64,000 bases of DNA, from contig JAJCXY010000057.1 in assembly GCA_029263215.1 (NCBI GenBank), positions 1 to 64,000 of the forward strand, read 5' to 3'. Made by a program: the position numbers and the translations under genes. Within the stretch, counting starts at the first letter, position 1. Each line of letters opens with the position of its first letter. The stretch comes from Acidimicrobiales bacterium (GTDB lineage: Bacteria > Actinomycetota > Acidimicrobiia > Acidimicrobiales > Aldehydirespiratoraceae). Positions 41,576 to 50,723 of this stretch are shown piece by piece. The notes below the pieces were generated by a model that ran no database searches, had not been told where the DNA came from, and saw nothing but the letters and a program-made list of their open reading frames with translations.

Positions 41576-42445
41576 ATGGGGGCCGAACGAAGCGAACAGG
41601 TCACCGTGGCTTTCCACGGTGTGAGGGGCTCCACCCCCTGTAGTTGTCCCACCTTGCAGCGCTACGGGGGAAACACCAGCTGCGTGACCATCGAGGTCGA
41701 GGGCGCTGACCCGATCGTGCTCGACCTGGGCACAGGTCTTCGCCCCTGGGGCGATGCCCTGTCGGAGGTCGGAGTGGCCAGGGTGCATGCCCTCATCACC
41801 CACCTGCATTGGGACCACATCCAAGGCCTGCCTTTCTTCGCCCCGTTGCAGAACCCGGAGTCGACGCTCGACATCTACGGCCCAGGAGAGGTCGGGGAGA
41901 CACTGGCCGAGAGCTTCAACCGGTTCATGGCTCCGCCCTTCTTCCCTATCCAGGCGTGCGAGTTGCCGGCCACTGTTCGTTTCCACGACGTGATCCACGG
42001 CGACTTCGATGTCGTCGACGCGGCGGTCATGGTTCGGCCCGTGCCCCACGCGGGCCCCACCGCCGGATTTCGGGTGACACGAGCTGGTGTCAGCGTCGCC
42101 TACGTTCCCGACCACCAGGAACCCATCGAGCGTCCCCACGAGGTGGATGAGGGTGTGCTCGAGCTCTGCGACGGAGTCGATCTGCTGATCCACGACGCCC
42201 AGCTCCGGCCCGACGAACTCATGCGTAAGGCTCACTGGGGTCATTGCACATCGGAGTACGCGGTGGAAGTCGCCCGCCAGTCGGGCGCCAAACATCTCGT
42301 GCTGTTCCATCACGACCCGTCCCACGACGATGTCGAACTCGACCGCATTTCCTTTGAGGCCGCGACGCTCGCCGAACGAGTGGGTGTCAACCAGGTCACC
42401 GCGGCGACCGAAGGACTCAAGCTGTCGCTCGGCTCGGGGATCTGA
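41576..42445 (+). CDS. MBL-fold metallohydrolase
   Basis: A 289-residue beta-lactamase-fold metallohydrolase with the zinc motif THLHWDHIQG (HxHxDH), an N-terminal FHGVRGSTP and RYGGNTSCV pattern typical of the cAMP phosphodiesterase/MBL branch, later ligand residues in VPHAGPTAGF and the final HHDPSHDD. It is divergent from the UGSC partner gene over 89 bases. Substrate unknown; cyclic nucleotide or RNA-related activity are family possibilities. Confidence 0.88.
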   Translation: MGAERSEQVTVAFHGVRGSTPCSCPTLQRYGGNTSCVTIEVEGADPIVLDLGTGLRPWGDALSEVGVARVHALITHLHWDHIQGLPFFAPLQNPESTLDIYGPGEVGETLAESFNRFMAPPFFPIQACELPATVRFHDVIHGDFDVVDAAVMVRPVPHAGPTAGFRVTRAGVSVAYVPDHQEPIERPHEVDEGVLELCDGVDLLIHDAQLRPDELMRKAHWGHCTSEYAVEVARQSGAKHLVLFHHDPSHDDVELDRISFEAATLAERVGVNQVTAATEGLKLSLGSGI

Positions 42446-42503
42446 TCGACTCGGGTCGGGCGCTAGCGTTACGCCTCGTCGCCGCGCCAACCAGGAGTGT
42501 TTC

Positions 42504-42986
42504 ATGTCGATCGATCCCAAAGAGTTCCGGCGGGTGCTCGGTCATTTCCCCACCGGAGTCACGGTGGTCACCGGCGCCGGCGACGAGGGACCGGCCGGAA
42601 TGGCGATTGGTTCGTTCGCCAGCGTCTCGCTCGACCCGCCACTGGTGATGTTCTGCCCCGGCCGGGAATCGGGCAGCTGGCTCGACATCAAGGAGACCGG
42701 CTCGTTCTGCGTCAACGTGTTGACCAGCGACCAGGTCGAGGTTTGCGGCCTTTTCGCATCGAAGTCCGACGACCGGTTCGCTGGTATCGACTGGACCACC
42801 GAGGCCACGGGTTCGCCGGTTCTTCCCGGCTCGCTCGCCTGGATCGACTGTGAGCTGCACGCGATCCACGACGGCGGCGATCACGACATCGTGGTGGGGC
42901 TGGTCAAGGCCATGGGTACCAGCACCGACGAGGTGGAGCCCCTGCTCTTCTTCCAGGGCGGCTACGGCCGCTTCGGCACGCTCTGA
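42504..42986 (+). CDS. Flavin reductase-like domain protein
   Basis: A 160-residue FMN-binding split-barrel oxidoreductase (HpaC/ActVB-like). The block RRVLGHFPTGVTVVTGAGDEGPAGM with AIGSFASVSLDPPLVMFCPG and SFCVNVLTSDQVEVC is characteristic. These enzymes reduce flavin with NAD(P)H for a partner monooxygenase. ATG 42504 is chosen. It precedes the gamma-class carbonic anhydrase by one base, so the two are coupled. Confidence 0.92.
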   Translation: MSIDPKEFRRVLGHFPTGVTVVTGAGDEGPAGMAIGSFASVSLDPPLVMFCPGRESGSWLDIKETGSFCVNVLTSDQVEVCGLFASKSDDRFAGIDWTTEATGSPVLPGSLAWIDCELHAIHDGGDHDIVVGLVKAMGTSTDEVEPLLFFQGGYGRFGTL

Positions 42987-42987
42987 G

Positions 42988-43506
42988 ATGGCTATCTACG
43001 CCCTCGGGGAACGGGTGCCCGACATCGACGACACCGCATACGTGCATCCCGATGCGGTCGTGATCGGAAGCGTCGTGCTCGGTCCGGGAGCATCGGTGTG
43101 GCCTCATGCGGTCATCCGCGGCGACGACAACACGATCAGCGTCGGCGAAGGATCATCGATCCAGGACGGTTCGGTTCTGCACTGCACCCCTCAGGTGGTC
43201 ACGACCGTCGGCAACTTCTGCACGATCGGGCATCTCGCCCATCTCGAAGGGTGCACGGTCCTCGACCATGCCCTCGTTGGTTCAGGAGCGATAGTGCTCC
43301 ACGGGGCGGTGATCGGCCGTCATGCCCTGGTGGGCGCGGCTGCGCTGGTGCCGGGTGGGATGGAAGTGCCGGAGCGAGCCATGGCGCTCGGTGTACCGGC
43401 CAAGATTCGTGCCGACGCTCTCCCGGAGTTCCACGCGAAGATGAATGTCGACACCTATATCCAGCGGGCCGAGCGGTTCCGCTCCGAACTGCGGCGGCTC
43501 GACTGA
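42988..43506 (+). CDS. Gamma-class carbonic anhydrase family protein
   Basis: A 172-residue left-handed beta-helix protein with hexapeptide repeats (VVIGSVVLGPGASVWPHAVI). The three zinc histidines fit LHCT and IGHLAHLEGC; the Arg/Asp pair is in IRGDDNTI and Gln in SIQDG. Members include YrdA, PaaY and true gamma-CAs. It sits between flavin reductase and a low-molecular-weight phosphatase on one strand. Confidence 0.92.
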   Translation: MAIYALGERVPDIDDTAYVHPDAVVIGSVVLGPGASVWPHAVIRGDDNTISVGEGSSIQDGSVLHCTPQVVTTVGNFCTIGHLAHLEGCTVLDHALVGSGAIVLHGAVIGRHALVGAAALVPGGMEVPERAMALGVPAKIRADALPEFHAKMNVDTYIQRAERFRSELRRLD

Positions 43507-43510
43507 CGCG

Positions 43511-44077
43511 ATGAGGGCGCCGCTCAAGATTCTCGTGGTGTGCACCGCCAACGTGTGCCGTTCGCCCATGGCTGCCCACTTCCTGACCGCGGCGGCAGCC
43601 GACGCAGGACTCGAGGTCGAGGTGGCGTCGTCGGGCTTCTTGCTCGGCGACCAAACAGCTTCAGATGAGGTGCTCGCGGTGATGGGGGAGCGCGGGGTCG
43701 ATCTGAGCTCGCACCGGTCGCGTCTGACCACTCCCGCGATGGTGGCCGAGGCTGATGTCGTCCTCACGATGGAACGCCGTCACGCCCGTGATCTCGTCCT
43801 GATGGCGCCGGGTCACTCCCGGCGGATCCACACCGTCGGCGGGGCCGTGGACCTCCTCGAAGCTGCCGACACCACCGGGAAAGGTCCGGCGGAGAAGCTC
43901 ACCAGCATCGGCGAAGGACGGTCGACCGCGGCCCTGCTCGGCGTTGGCGAGGATGAGGTGGCCGATCCTTACGGGAGGGGGCGCAAGGAAAACCGTTCAG
44001 CCGCGTCGCACCTCGAAAGCCTCAGCGCCCGACTCATCAACGCCCTGATCGCCGACCAGGCTCCCTCGCCCGACTGA
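43511..44077 (+). CDS. Low-molecular-weight protein tyrosine phosphatase
   Basis: A 188-residue cysteine phosphatase, longer than the usual 150. The P-loop is VVCTANVCRSPMA (C-x5-R) at residues 9-21, and the catalytic Asp lies in VADPYGRG (DPxG). Arsenate reductase is a related possibility, but the DPYG motif favours phosphatase. ATG 43511 follows the carbonic anhydrase stop by four bases, so it is in the same operon as 42504-43506. In Gram-positives such enzymes often counteract tyrosine kinases of polysaccharide synthesis. Confidence 0.9.
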   Translation: MRAPLKILVVCTANVCRSPMAAHFLTAAAADAGLEVEVASSGFLLGDQTASDEVLAVMGERGVDLSSHRSRLTTPAMVAEADVVLTMERRHARDLVLMAPGHSRRIHTVGGAVDLLEAADTTGKGPAEKLTSIGEGRSTAALLGVGEDEVADPYGRGRKENRSAASHLESLSARLINALIADQAPSPD

Positions 44078-44122
44078 GCCATCCGACCCAGGCCTGAGGA
44101 ACCGGGCCGGATGAACCACGGG

Positions 44123-44181
44123 TGTAGGCCGAAATACCTACAGGTCGGCCGGGGAAGGGTCGAAGCTCCGCCTGTGGGAGC
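44123..44181 (+). promoter_or_regulatory. Structured leader with alternative hairpins
   Basis: Three hairpins can form between the phosphatase and the DUF1800-like gene: TGTAGG with CCTACA (44123-44142), GGCCGA with TCGGCC (44127-44150), and GCTCC with GGAGC (44165-44181). The first two share bases 44127-44128 and overlap in space, so they exclude each other. Whether this is a riboswitch, protein site or chance cannot be told by eye. Confidence 0.35.
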
Positions 44182-44230
44182 ACCAATTTCGCCGCGGCAC
44201 CGGCCTGCCGCCGATGAGATACCAGCCGGC

Positions 44231-46057
44231 ATGACCCTGCTCTACGCAGACCTGCCCGAGCAGTCCGAGCCAGAACGCCCCGACCGTCGGAGGCTGGAAG
44301 CCCTCGCGGTGCTGCTCGCCGGTGCGGGCGCGGCAGTCGCCGGATTTGGTGTTGTCGAGCCCTTGCTTCGGTCCCGCCGCCGGCCCGGCGACGAGTGGAC
44401 GTCTCCGCGCGAATCCCCGGTGGAATCGACGGCCCCGGGGATCGAGCGAGTGGTCGCGCCGGCTGTGGATACACCGATGCTTGTCGGCCCGGCAACGGAA
44501 ATGCAGTACCCGCCGATCGACCTCACCGAAGGAGCAGCCACGATCGTCAACTCGGTGCCCGATCCGGCGCCGCTTCCCGGCGCCGGTGTTGAGCCACGGT
44601 TGGTGGTCACCCGACCGGCACCGGTGGAGATCAAGCCCATCACCCCTGTCACCACCGTTGCTCCGACCCCGAGCACGACAACCACCCCGGTGCCGGCCTC
44701 GACGGTGCCGACCACAACGGTTCCGACGGCCGCGCCGACCACCACCGCGCCGACCACCACCGCTCCAACCACCACCATTCCAACCCCATCGAGCCCATCG
44801 GTGGCGGTGCAACAATTGGCGCTCACGGCAGGGTTCACCCTCACCACGGCGATGAGCCAGGCTCTGACCGAAACGGGTCTCGAGGGCTGGGTCGATTCCC
44901 AACTCGAAGTCGACTCCGTACCCGACCCCGGCGTGAACGAGGCCCTGATCGGTTTCGACCTGCTCGATGCCGATCCGGTCGAGCTGGCCGCCGCGGGCCT
45001 CGGGCCGGTGGCCCTGTCGCAGGTTCGCTGGGCCGCGTTCGTACGGATGCTCGTGGGTGAACGCCAGGTCCACGATCAGATATCCGGACTCTGGCGTGAG
45101 TTCTTCGCCGTCCATGGTGACGCGGCCGATCTCGTCGGTCTCGAGCAGACCATCCGTCGTCATGCACTCGGCCCCTACGTCGACCTGCTCACCTCGGTCT
45201 TGGCCACACCGTTGATCCGAAGGGCCTACGCCCTCCCGGATGACGCCACCGCCGACGATCTCATCGACTCCGGATTCGTTCGCGATCTCCTCGAGCGGTT
45301 CACTCTCGGCGACTCCGAAGTATTCGACGAGGACGAGATCGAGGGGCTGGCGATCGATCTGGCCGCAGGCACCGCCGTGGCGAATAGCCGACTCGCTGAA
45401 TTGTGCGGTCGCCCCGAGACCGCCGCCCACATCGGCGGAGCGGTGGTGTCTCGTTTCTTGGGCTCCCGAATGCCCGCAGTGTCGAGCCGCGCCCATGAGG
45501 TCTTCGCCTCCTCGGGAGACATCGGAGCGGTGGTGCGGGCCACCCTCCTCGAAGGTGTCGGCCACGCAGACGCCGACCGAACACGAAGTGGCGAACTCTG
45601 GCTCCGCGCCGCGCTTCGCTCGGTGGTGGGTGATGTGGTCGTCGGTGGTCAGTGGAATGGGGACGACCCCGGAAGCATCGCGGGCATGCTCCGCACGCTG
45701 GGGGCCGAGCCGGGAACAGGAGTATCCGATGACGACGCCGACTGGGAGACGTCGACCGCGATCCAGGCCCGCTGGGTCGTGGCGCGTCGGCTCGTCGGTG
45801 ACAGTGGGGTGGGGGCTTCGGTGGATCTGGCAGGGTTTGCTCCGGAGCCCCCACTCCCCGCCGCCCACCTGCTCGACGGGCTTTTCGAGCGGCTGGGAAC
45901 CCAACAGGACGATCATGAGCGCGAAGCACTGCTGATCTACCTGGGGGTGGAACACGACGAGCTCATCGCAAGTGTCGATCCTGGCGCAGCTGCGGATCTC
46001 GCCGCTCTGGTCCTCAGCTTTCCGCGCTTTCAGCGCCGATCTGGTGGGAACTCATGA
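44231..46057 (+). CDS. Diverged DUF1800-family protein with membrane anchor (second copy)
   Basis: A 608-residue protein. Near its N-terminus is a hydrophobic segment (ALAVLLAGAGAAVAGFGVV), followed by a 170-residue Pro/Thr-rich stretch with repeated TTTAPTTT units (about residues 140-190), and a C-terminal domain with DUF1800 features (SQVRWAAFVRMLV, GLWREFFAVHGDA). The usual GRELLELYTLG block is replaced by weaker sequence, so it is degenerate relative to the first copy (23111-24376). ATG 44231 is preferred over 44111, which lies in the structured leader. It overlaps the next DUF1501 gene by four bases (ATGA). Confidence 0.75.
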   Translation: MTLLYADLPEQSEPERPDRRRLEALAVLLAGAGAAVAGFGVVEPLLRSRRRPGDEWTSPRESPVESTAPGIERVVAPAVDTPMLVGPATEMQYPPIDLTEGAATIVNSVPDPAPLPGAGVEPRLVVTRPAPVEIKPITPVTTVAPTPSTTTTPVPASTVPTTTVPTAAPTTTAPTTTAPTTTIPTPSSPSVAVQQLALTAGFTLTTAMSQALTETGLEGWVDSQLEVDSVPDPGVNEALIGFDLLDADPVELAAAGLGPVALSQVRWAAFVRMLVGERQVHDQISGLWREFFAVHGDAADLVGLEQTIRRHALGPYVDLLTSVLATPLIRRAYALPDDATADDLIDSGFVRDLLERFTLGDSEVFDEDEIEGLAIDLAAGTAVANSRLAELCGRPETAAHIGGAVVSRFLGSRMPAVSSRAHEVFASSGDIGAVVRATLLEGVGHADADRTRSGELWLRAALRSVVGDVVVGGQWNGDDPGSIAGMLRTLGAEPGTGVSDDDADWETSTAIQARWVVARRLVGDSGVGASVDLAGFAPEPPLPAAHLLDGLFERLGTQQDDHEREALLIYLGVEHDELIASVDPGAAADLAALVLSFPRFQRRSGGNS

Positions 46058-47328
46058 GCATTGGCCTCAGTCGGCGTGCTTTCCTGGGACGGGCGGCAGG
46101 AACTGGTCTCGGCGGAGCGGTGCTGATGGCCGCTCCGGCGGTGGCCGAGGGTCACCTCGGCACCGAGGAGGATAGTCCGGAGGATGGCGTCTCGGGAACG
46201 GTCGTGGTGGTCACGCTCGTAGGTGGTGCCGACGGACTCGGGGTATTGGTGCCTCACCAGAGCTCTGACTACTACCGGCTTCGCCCGTCGATCGCCATCC
46301 AACCGCCGGGAGAACCACACGGTGCGATCCCGTTCGTGGATGGTTGGGGCCTTCACCCCGCGTTGGCCCCCCTGGTCAACGAGACAGGAGGGGCTGGGCT
46401 GGGGCTCATCGCAGGGGTGGGACTCCGAAACCCACCACGGAGCAGGAGCCATAGAGCATCGATCAGAGAGCTACATCAGCAAGCCGGAGATCGAAAGGGT
46501 CGCGGCACGGCACTGCTCGAACACAGTGAGCTCGGCGCGAGCACTGCTTGGTGGTTCGGTCCGGACCGACACGACCTGTTTCGAGGCCTGGTCCGTGGGG
46601 CCGGAGGGCGCCGACCAAGCGATGCGCTGGCTCGATACCAGGATGCTGCCGCGGCCCGCCGGGCACTGGGCCACGCGTTCGAAGACAGCGAGTCGATGGC
46701 GCCCGCGGCGATGGGAGCGCTGGCTGCCTCCACCCGCTGGTCAGGAGTCGACTGGGATTCGGCCGGCTCGCCCGCGGATCGGGACTACCCGCCGGGCGAA
46801 TTCGGTGATGCTCTCAGCGCCATCGCCGACATGGTGCGCTCTGGAGGCGGGCTGCACCTGGTCGCCGTCGACCAGCAGGGCTACGACACCCATCGAAACC
46901 AGGGTGACGGTGCCGCCGGCGTGCTGGCGGTCCGCCTGGCCGAACTGGCGCGGGGCCTGGGGTCGTTCTGGGCCGATCTCGGCGCCAGCGCCGATGATGT
47001 CTCGGTGGTGGTGGTGAGCGAATTCGGGCGCACGGTGCACGAGAACCGCCGCGGTGGCACCAATCACGGCAGCGGCGGAGTGGCACTGGTGCTCGACGAA
47101 GGCGTGCGGCCGGGTGTGCACGGGCTTGGCGAAGATCCTGTCCCGAACCTAGCGCGCGGTTCCTGGCCGGTCACCACTGACGTCCACGATGTACTTGCCG
47201 AGGTCCTCTGGCGGCGCCGGTGGACGGTCCCGGAAATCGACGAGCATGGCCCCGAGGTCGGTGAATCGCAGGCTTCTGCTGGGGTCATGCTGTTTTCGGC
47301 GGGAGAGAGGGTCGACCCGGCCGTTTGA
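46054..47328 (+). CDS. DUF1501-family Tat-exported protein (second copy)
   Basis: A 424-residue protein with the twin-arginine signal LSRRAFLGRAAGTGLGGAVLM and a DUF1501 domain: VTLVGGADGLGVLVP (the usual GGND is GGAD), VDQQGYDTHRNQGDG, VVVSEFGRTVHENRRGGTNHGSGG. The middle around RGTALLEHSELG is shorter and more divergent than in the first copy (24385-25692). Same gene order as the first pair, so the locus looks like an old duplication. The stop lies 62 bases before sufB. Confidence 0.82.
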   Translation: MSIGLSRRAFLGRAAGTGLGGAVLMAAPAVAEGHLGTEEDSPEDGVSGTVVVVTLVGGADGLGVLVPHQSSDYYRLRPSIAIQPPGEPHGAIPFVDGWGLHPALAPLVNETGGAGLGLIAGVGLRNPPRSRSHRASIRELHQQAGDRKGRGTALLEHSELGASTAWWFGPDRHDLFRGLVRGAGGRRPSDALARYQDAAAARRALGHAFEDSESMAPAAMGALAASTRWSGVDWDSAGSPADRDYPPGEFGDALSAIADMVRSGGGLHLVAVDQQGYDTHRNQGDGAAGVLAVRLAELARGLGSFWADLGASADDVSVVVVSEFGRTVHENRRGGTNHGSGGVALVLDEGVRPGVHGLGEDPVPNLARGSWPVTTDVHDVLAEVLWRRRWTVPEIDEHGPEVGESQASAGVMLFSAGERVDPAV

Positions 47329-47339
47329 GTTGTTACTAT
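47312..47339 (+). promoter_or_regulatory. Possible promoter of the suf operon
   Basis: TCGACC (47312-47317) and TACTAT (47334-47339) are 16 bases apart and resemble actinomycete sigma70-type -35/-10 boxes; they overlap the end of the preceding DUF1501 gene. No SufR or IscR-like gene or site is visible. Confidence 0.3.
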
Positions 47340-47390
47340 CCACGTAGGAGAAATTCCCTTTGGTCTTCTGCCTCGTGAAGGAGCAGCTAC

Positions 47391-48794
47391 ATGGCCTCGA
47401 CCGACATCGGTTTGGACCTCGGCAAATACCAACTCGGCTGGTCTGATGAAGAGGACTACGTCTTCAAGCCCAAGAAGGGGATCAACGACGAGATCCTGCG
47501 CGAGATGTCGTGGCTCAAGGGCGAGCCCGAGTGGATGCTCGACTTCCGCCTGAAGTCCTTCCAGCGATTCGGCCGTCGCCCGATGCCCAACTGGGGCGGC
47601 GACACCTCCGGTCTCGACTTCGACGACATCTACTACTACATCAAGCCCACGGAGTCGCTCAGCGACGACTGGGACGATGTTCCGGAGTCGATCAAGAACA
47701 CCTACGAGAAGCTCGGCATCCCCGAGGCGGAGCGCAAATACCTGGCCGGAGTTACCGCGCAATATGAAAGCGAAGTGGTTTACCACCGCAACCGTGAGGA
47801 TCTCGAAGCTCAGGGTGTGCTGTTCTCCGACATGGACACGGCGCTGAAGGAATACCCCGAACTCGTGAAGCAGTACATGGGCAAGATCATCCCGCCCAAC
47901 GACAACAAGTTTTCCGCGCTAAACAGCGCGGCCTGGTCCGGAGGTTCGTTCATCTACGTGCCACCGGGCGTCGAGGTCGAGATGCCCCTGCAGGCCTACT
48001 TCCGGATCAACGCGGAAAACATGGGCCAGTTCGAACGCACCCTGATCATTGCCGACGAGGGCTCTCAGGTTCACTACATCGAGGGCTGCTCGGCTCCCAC
48101 CTACACATCCGACTCGCTGCATTCTGCGGTGGTGGAGATCGTGGTAAAGCCCTCGGCGAGGGTCACCTACACCACCATCCAGAACTGGTCCGACAACGTC
48201 TACAACCTCGTCACCAAGCGGGCCTACGTCGAAGCCGAAGGCCATATGGAGTGGATCGACGGCAATATCGGTAGCCGCCTCACCATGAAGTACCCGGCTG
48301 TGGTGCTCGCCGGCCCCAAGGCCTCCGGCGAGGTGTTGTCGGTGGCTTACGCCGGGCGAAACCAGCACCAGGACACGGGCGCGAAGATGATCCACGCGGC
48401 TCCGGAGACCACCTCGAAGATCGTGTCGAAGTCGATCTCGAAGGATGCCGGGCGCACTTCCTACCGGGGCCTGATCCGGGTGGAAGACGACGCCTACGGC
48501 TGCAAGAGCCATGTCCAGTGCGATGCCCTGATCCTCGACGACGACTCGGTCTCCGACACTTACCCCTACATGGAGGTCGGCTCCGGCGACGCGGTGATCG
48601 GCCACGAAGCCACGGTGTCGAAGGTGGCCGACGAGCAGCTGTTCTACCTCCAGAGCAGGGGACTCACCGAAGAACAGGCCATGGGAATGATCGTCAATGG
48701 CTTCATCGAACCGATCACGCGCACCCTGCCGATGGAGTACGCGGTGGAGTGGAGTCGCCTCATCGAACTCCAGATGGAGGGCAGCGTGGGCTGA
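47391..48794 (+). CDS. sufB: Fe-S cluster assembly scaffold SufB
   Basis: A 467-residue SufB, the scaffold subunit on which SufBCD assembles Fe-S clusters. Family landmarks include the N-terminal [40 protein letters not shown], the cysteine-containing [16 protein letters not shown], and the C-terminal [20 protein letters not shown]. No intein is present, unlike mycobacterial SufB. GAAGGAG at 47377-47383 lies seven bases before ATG 47391. It opens the operon sufB - four-Cys protein - sufD - Rieske protein - sufC. Confidence 0.97.
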   Translation: MASTDIGLDLGKYQLGWSDEEDYVFKPKKGINDEILREMSWLKGEPEWMLDFRLKSFQRFGRRPMPNWGGDTSGLDFDDIYYYIKPTESLSDDWDDVPESIKNTYEKLGIPEAERKYLAGVTAQYESEVVYHRNREDLEAQGVLFSDMDTALKEYPELVKQYMGKIIPPNDNKFSALNSAAWSGGSFIYVPPGVEVEMPLQAYFRINAENMGQFERTLIIADEGSQVHYIEGCSAPTYTSDSLHSAVVEIVVKPSARVTYTTIQNWSDNVYNLVTKRAYVEAEGHMEWIDGNIGSRLTMKYPAVVLAGPKASGEVLSVAYAGRNQHQDTGAKMIHAAPETTSKIVSKSISKDAGRTSYRGLIRVEDDAYGCKSHVQCDALILDDDSVSDTYPYMEVGSGDAVIGHEATVSKVADEQLFYLQSRGLTEEQAMGMIVNGFIEPITRTLPMEYAVEWSRLIELQMEGSVG

Positions 48795-48872
48795 GCCCAC
48801 AGAGTCCTTCGCTCAACGCCGGCGGGCCTCGAGAACGGGGCCTCTGCCGCTTGACGGCTCCGATGCGGCACA

Positions 48873-49349
48873 ATGAACCGCATGCCGATGCGTCAGGACT
48901 GCAAGTTCTTCGAGTCTCGTACCTATCCCAACGGTGACACCGTGCGGAAATGCGACCTCGACCTTGCCCCCGAGGCGCCTTGGCGGTGTCCCGACGACTG
49001 CCCGAAGTACACCCGTCGTATGGCCGACGTGAACTGGTCGCACGGTTCGTTGGTCACTCCGGAGACGCCACCCGAACCCGCTGGTCTCGGTGAGGACGAT
49101 TCGATCGCGGCCCTGCTCGATGCCGCGGAGAACATCATCAACGGTGCGGTTCCCGGCACCCTCGCCGATCTGGAGGCGGAGCGAAAGAAACGACGCAAGA
49201 AGGGTCTCGGCCGGCTGAAGCGCGACAAGGGCGACCCGCCGCCCGGAGGCATGACGCCACCGGGTCAGAAAGGCCCCAAGGGCCGAAAGTCCGGCGATGG
49301 CGAGGGTTTGGGCGAGAAGTTCCGCCGCCGCTACCGAGACGGTCGCTGA
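48873..49349 (+). CDS. Four-cysteine basic protein between sufB and sufD
   Basis: A 158-residue protein. The first 45 residues hold four Cys (QDCKFFESRTYPNGDTVRKC, then PWRCPDDCPKY), spaced like a small zinc or Fe-S site. The second half is low complexity, basic and Gly/Pro/Lys-rich (KKRRKKGLGRLKRDKG). No family recognised with certainty. Its place between sufB and sufD, in the same direction, points to a role in cluster assembly or delivery. Start codons at 48873, 48882 and 48888 are all possible. Confidence 0.75.
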   Translation: MNRMPMRQDCKFFESRTYPNGDTVRKCDLDLAPEAPWRCPDDCPKYTRRMADVNWSHGSLVTPETPPEPAGLGEDDSIAALLDAAENIINGAVPGTLADLEAERKKRRKKGLGRLKRDKGDPPPGGMTPPGQKGPKGRKSGDGEGLGEKFRRRYRDGR

Positions 49350-49397
49350 CAGGGCTCCCGCGGCGGGTGGGGCATTAGCACTACGTCGGTAGGATAA

Positions 49398-50723
49398 ATG
49401 ACTGTTGTGGCCGGCCCCGGGCCCGTTCGAAAGACGATTCAGTTGACCGCATTTTCCCCCGATGCAGCTCGCGCGTTGGCCGGCCCCGCCTGGCTGGCGG
49501 ATCGGCGCGTGGCTGCCGCCGAAGCGTTCGCCGCTTCCCCGAAACCCGATACCTCAGCCGAGGAATGGCGCTACAGCCTGATCGACGAACTCGACCTCGA
49601 TCGCTACAGCCCATCGAGCGAGTTCGGCGATGCACCCATGCCCCGCCTCGACGTCGAGCCTGCCGCGATGGTGCGCTGCGTCAACGGCCACGTGGTGGCG
49701 GTCGACATCGACGCAGAGGTCGCCGCAGCCGGTGTGCACGTGGGAATCCTCAGTGAGCACCCCGCCGCAGCTGAGCGTCTCGGTGCGGTGAGTTCAGAAG
49801 CAGGCGACTACTTCACCCTGCTCAACGACGCCTTCGCCGAGGAACCCATCCTCGTCGACATCCCTGATGGCGTGATCGTCGATCGTCCGATCGTCATAAC
49901 CCACCACGCCGCCGGTGAGGGCAGTGCTGCCTTTCCCCGCCTGGTGGTGAGGGTGGGGGAGAACGCTCAGGCCGACATCCTCGACCAGCACACGTCCAAC
50001 GACACCGAATCGATCCTGATGTGTCCGGTGGTCGAACTCGACGTCGCCCCCGCGGGACGGCTCGGTTATCTCAAGGTGCAAGAGCAGGGGGCCGGCACGT
50101 GGCAGTTCGGCAGCGTGCTCGCGCGTGCCGACCGCGACGCCACGATCAAGGCCGCCACGGCCGCGTTCGGTGGTGCCTACGCGCGCACGAGGGCCGATAC
50201 CCGCCTGGTTGGTCAGGGCGCCCACGGCGATCTCATGGCCGTCTACTTCGGTGAAGACACCCAGACCCTGGATTTCCGCACCTACCAGGATCATGTCGCC
50301 CCCGACACGACCTCCAACCTCCTCTACAAGGGTGTGTTGGCCGGTAAGGCTCGCAGCATCTATACCGGCCTGATCCGAGTGCGGCCCGAAGCACGCGGCA
50401 CCAACGCCTACCAGACCAACCGCAACCTGAAGCTCAGCGACGAGGCCTGGGCCGAGTCGGTACCCAATCTAGAGATCGAAAACAACGATGTGCGGTGCAG
50501 CCACGCATCGACGGTCAACCCGGTCGATGAGGATCAGCGCTTCTATCTCGAAAGCCGGGGCGTGCCCACAGGCGAGGCCGAGCGTCTGATCGTGGCCGGA
50601 TTCCTCGACGAGGTGCTCCAAGCAGTGCCGCTGCCATCCGCAGCACCAGCGTTGAGGTTGGCCGTGGCTGCGAAACTGACCCGCCAACGCCAGAGCGAGA
50701 CCGAAGCGAGCGAGGAATCATGA
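49398..50723 (+). CDS. sufD: Fe-S cluster assembly protein SufD
   Basis: A 441-residue SufD, partner of SufB in the SufBC2D scaffold. The N-terminal helical part (EEWRYSLIDELDLDRY) is followed by the beta-helix core with FGGAYARTRADTRLVGQGAHGD, YQDHVAPDTTSNLLYKGVLAGKARSI, and the C-terminal HASTVNPVDEDQRFYLESRG. Its stop overlaps the start of the Rieske protein by four bases (ATGA). Confidence 0.95.
   Translation: MTVVAGPGPVRKTIQLTAFSPDAARALAGPAWLADRRVAAAEAFAASPKPDTSAEEWRYSLIDELDLDRYSPSSEFGDAPMPRLDVEPAAMVRCVNGHVVAVDIDAEVAAAGVHVGILSEHPAAAERLGAVSSEAGDYFTLLNDAFAEEPILVDIPDGVIVDRPIVITHHAAGEGSAAFPRLVVRVGENAQADILDQHTSNDTESILMCPVVELDVAPAGRLGYLKVQEQGAGTWQFGSVLARADRDATIKAATAAFGGAYARTRADTRLVGQGAHGDLMAVYFGEDTQTLDFRTYQDHVAPDTTSNLLYKGVLAGKARSIYTGLIRVRPEARGTNAYQTNRNLKLSDEAWAESVPNLEIENNDVRCSHASTVNPVDEDQRFYLESRGVPTGEAERLIVAGFLDEVLQAVPLPSAAPALRLAVAAKLTRQRQSETEASEES

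Noticed and set aside
44111-44230. Upstream start for the DUF1800-like gene, or a c-di-GMP riboswitch in the leader
   Set aside because: The 40 extra residues are not protein-like, and the leader lacks the conserved c-di-GMP-I core sequences.
44138-45955. 605-codon ORF opposite the second DUF1800-like gene
   Set aside because: It is an artefact of the GC-rich third codon positions and has no recognisable domain.
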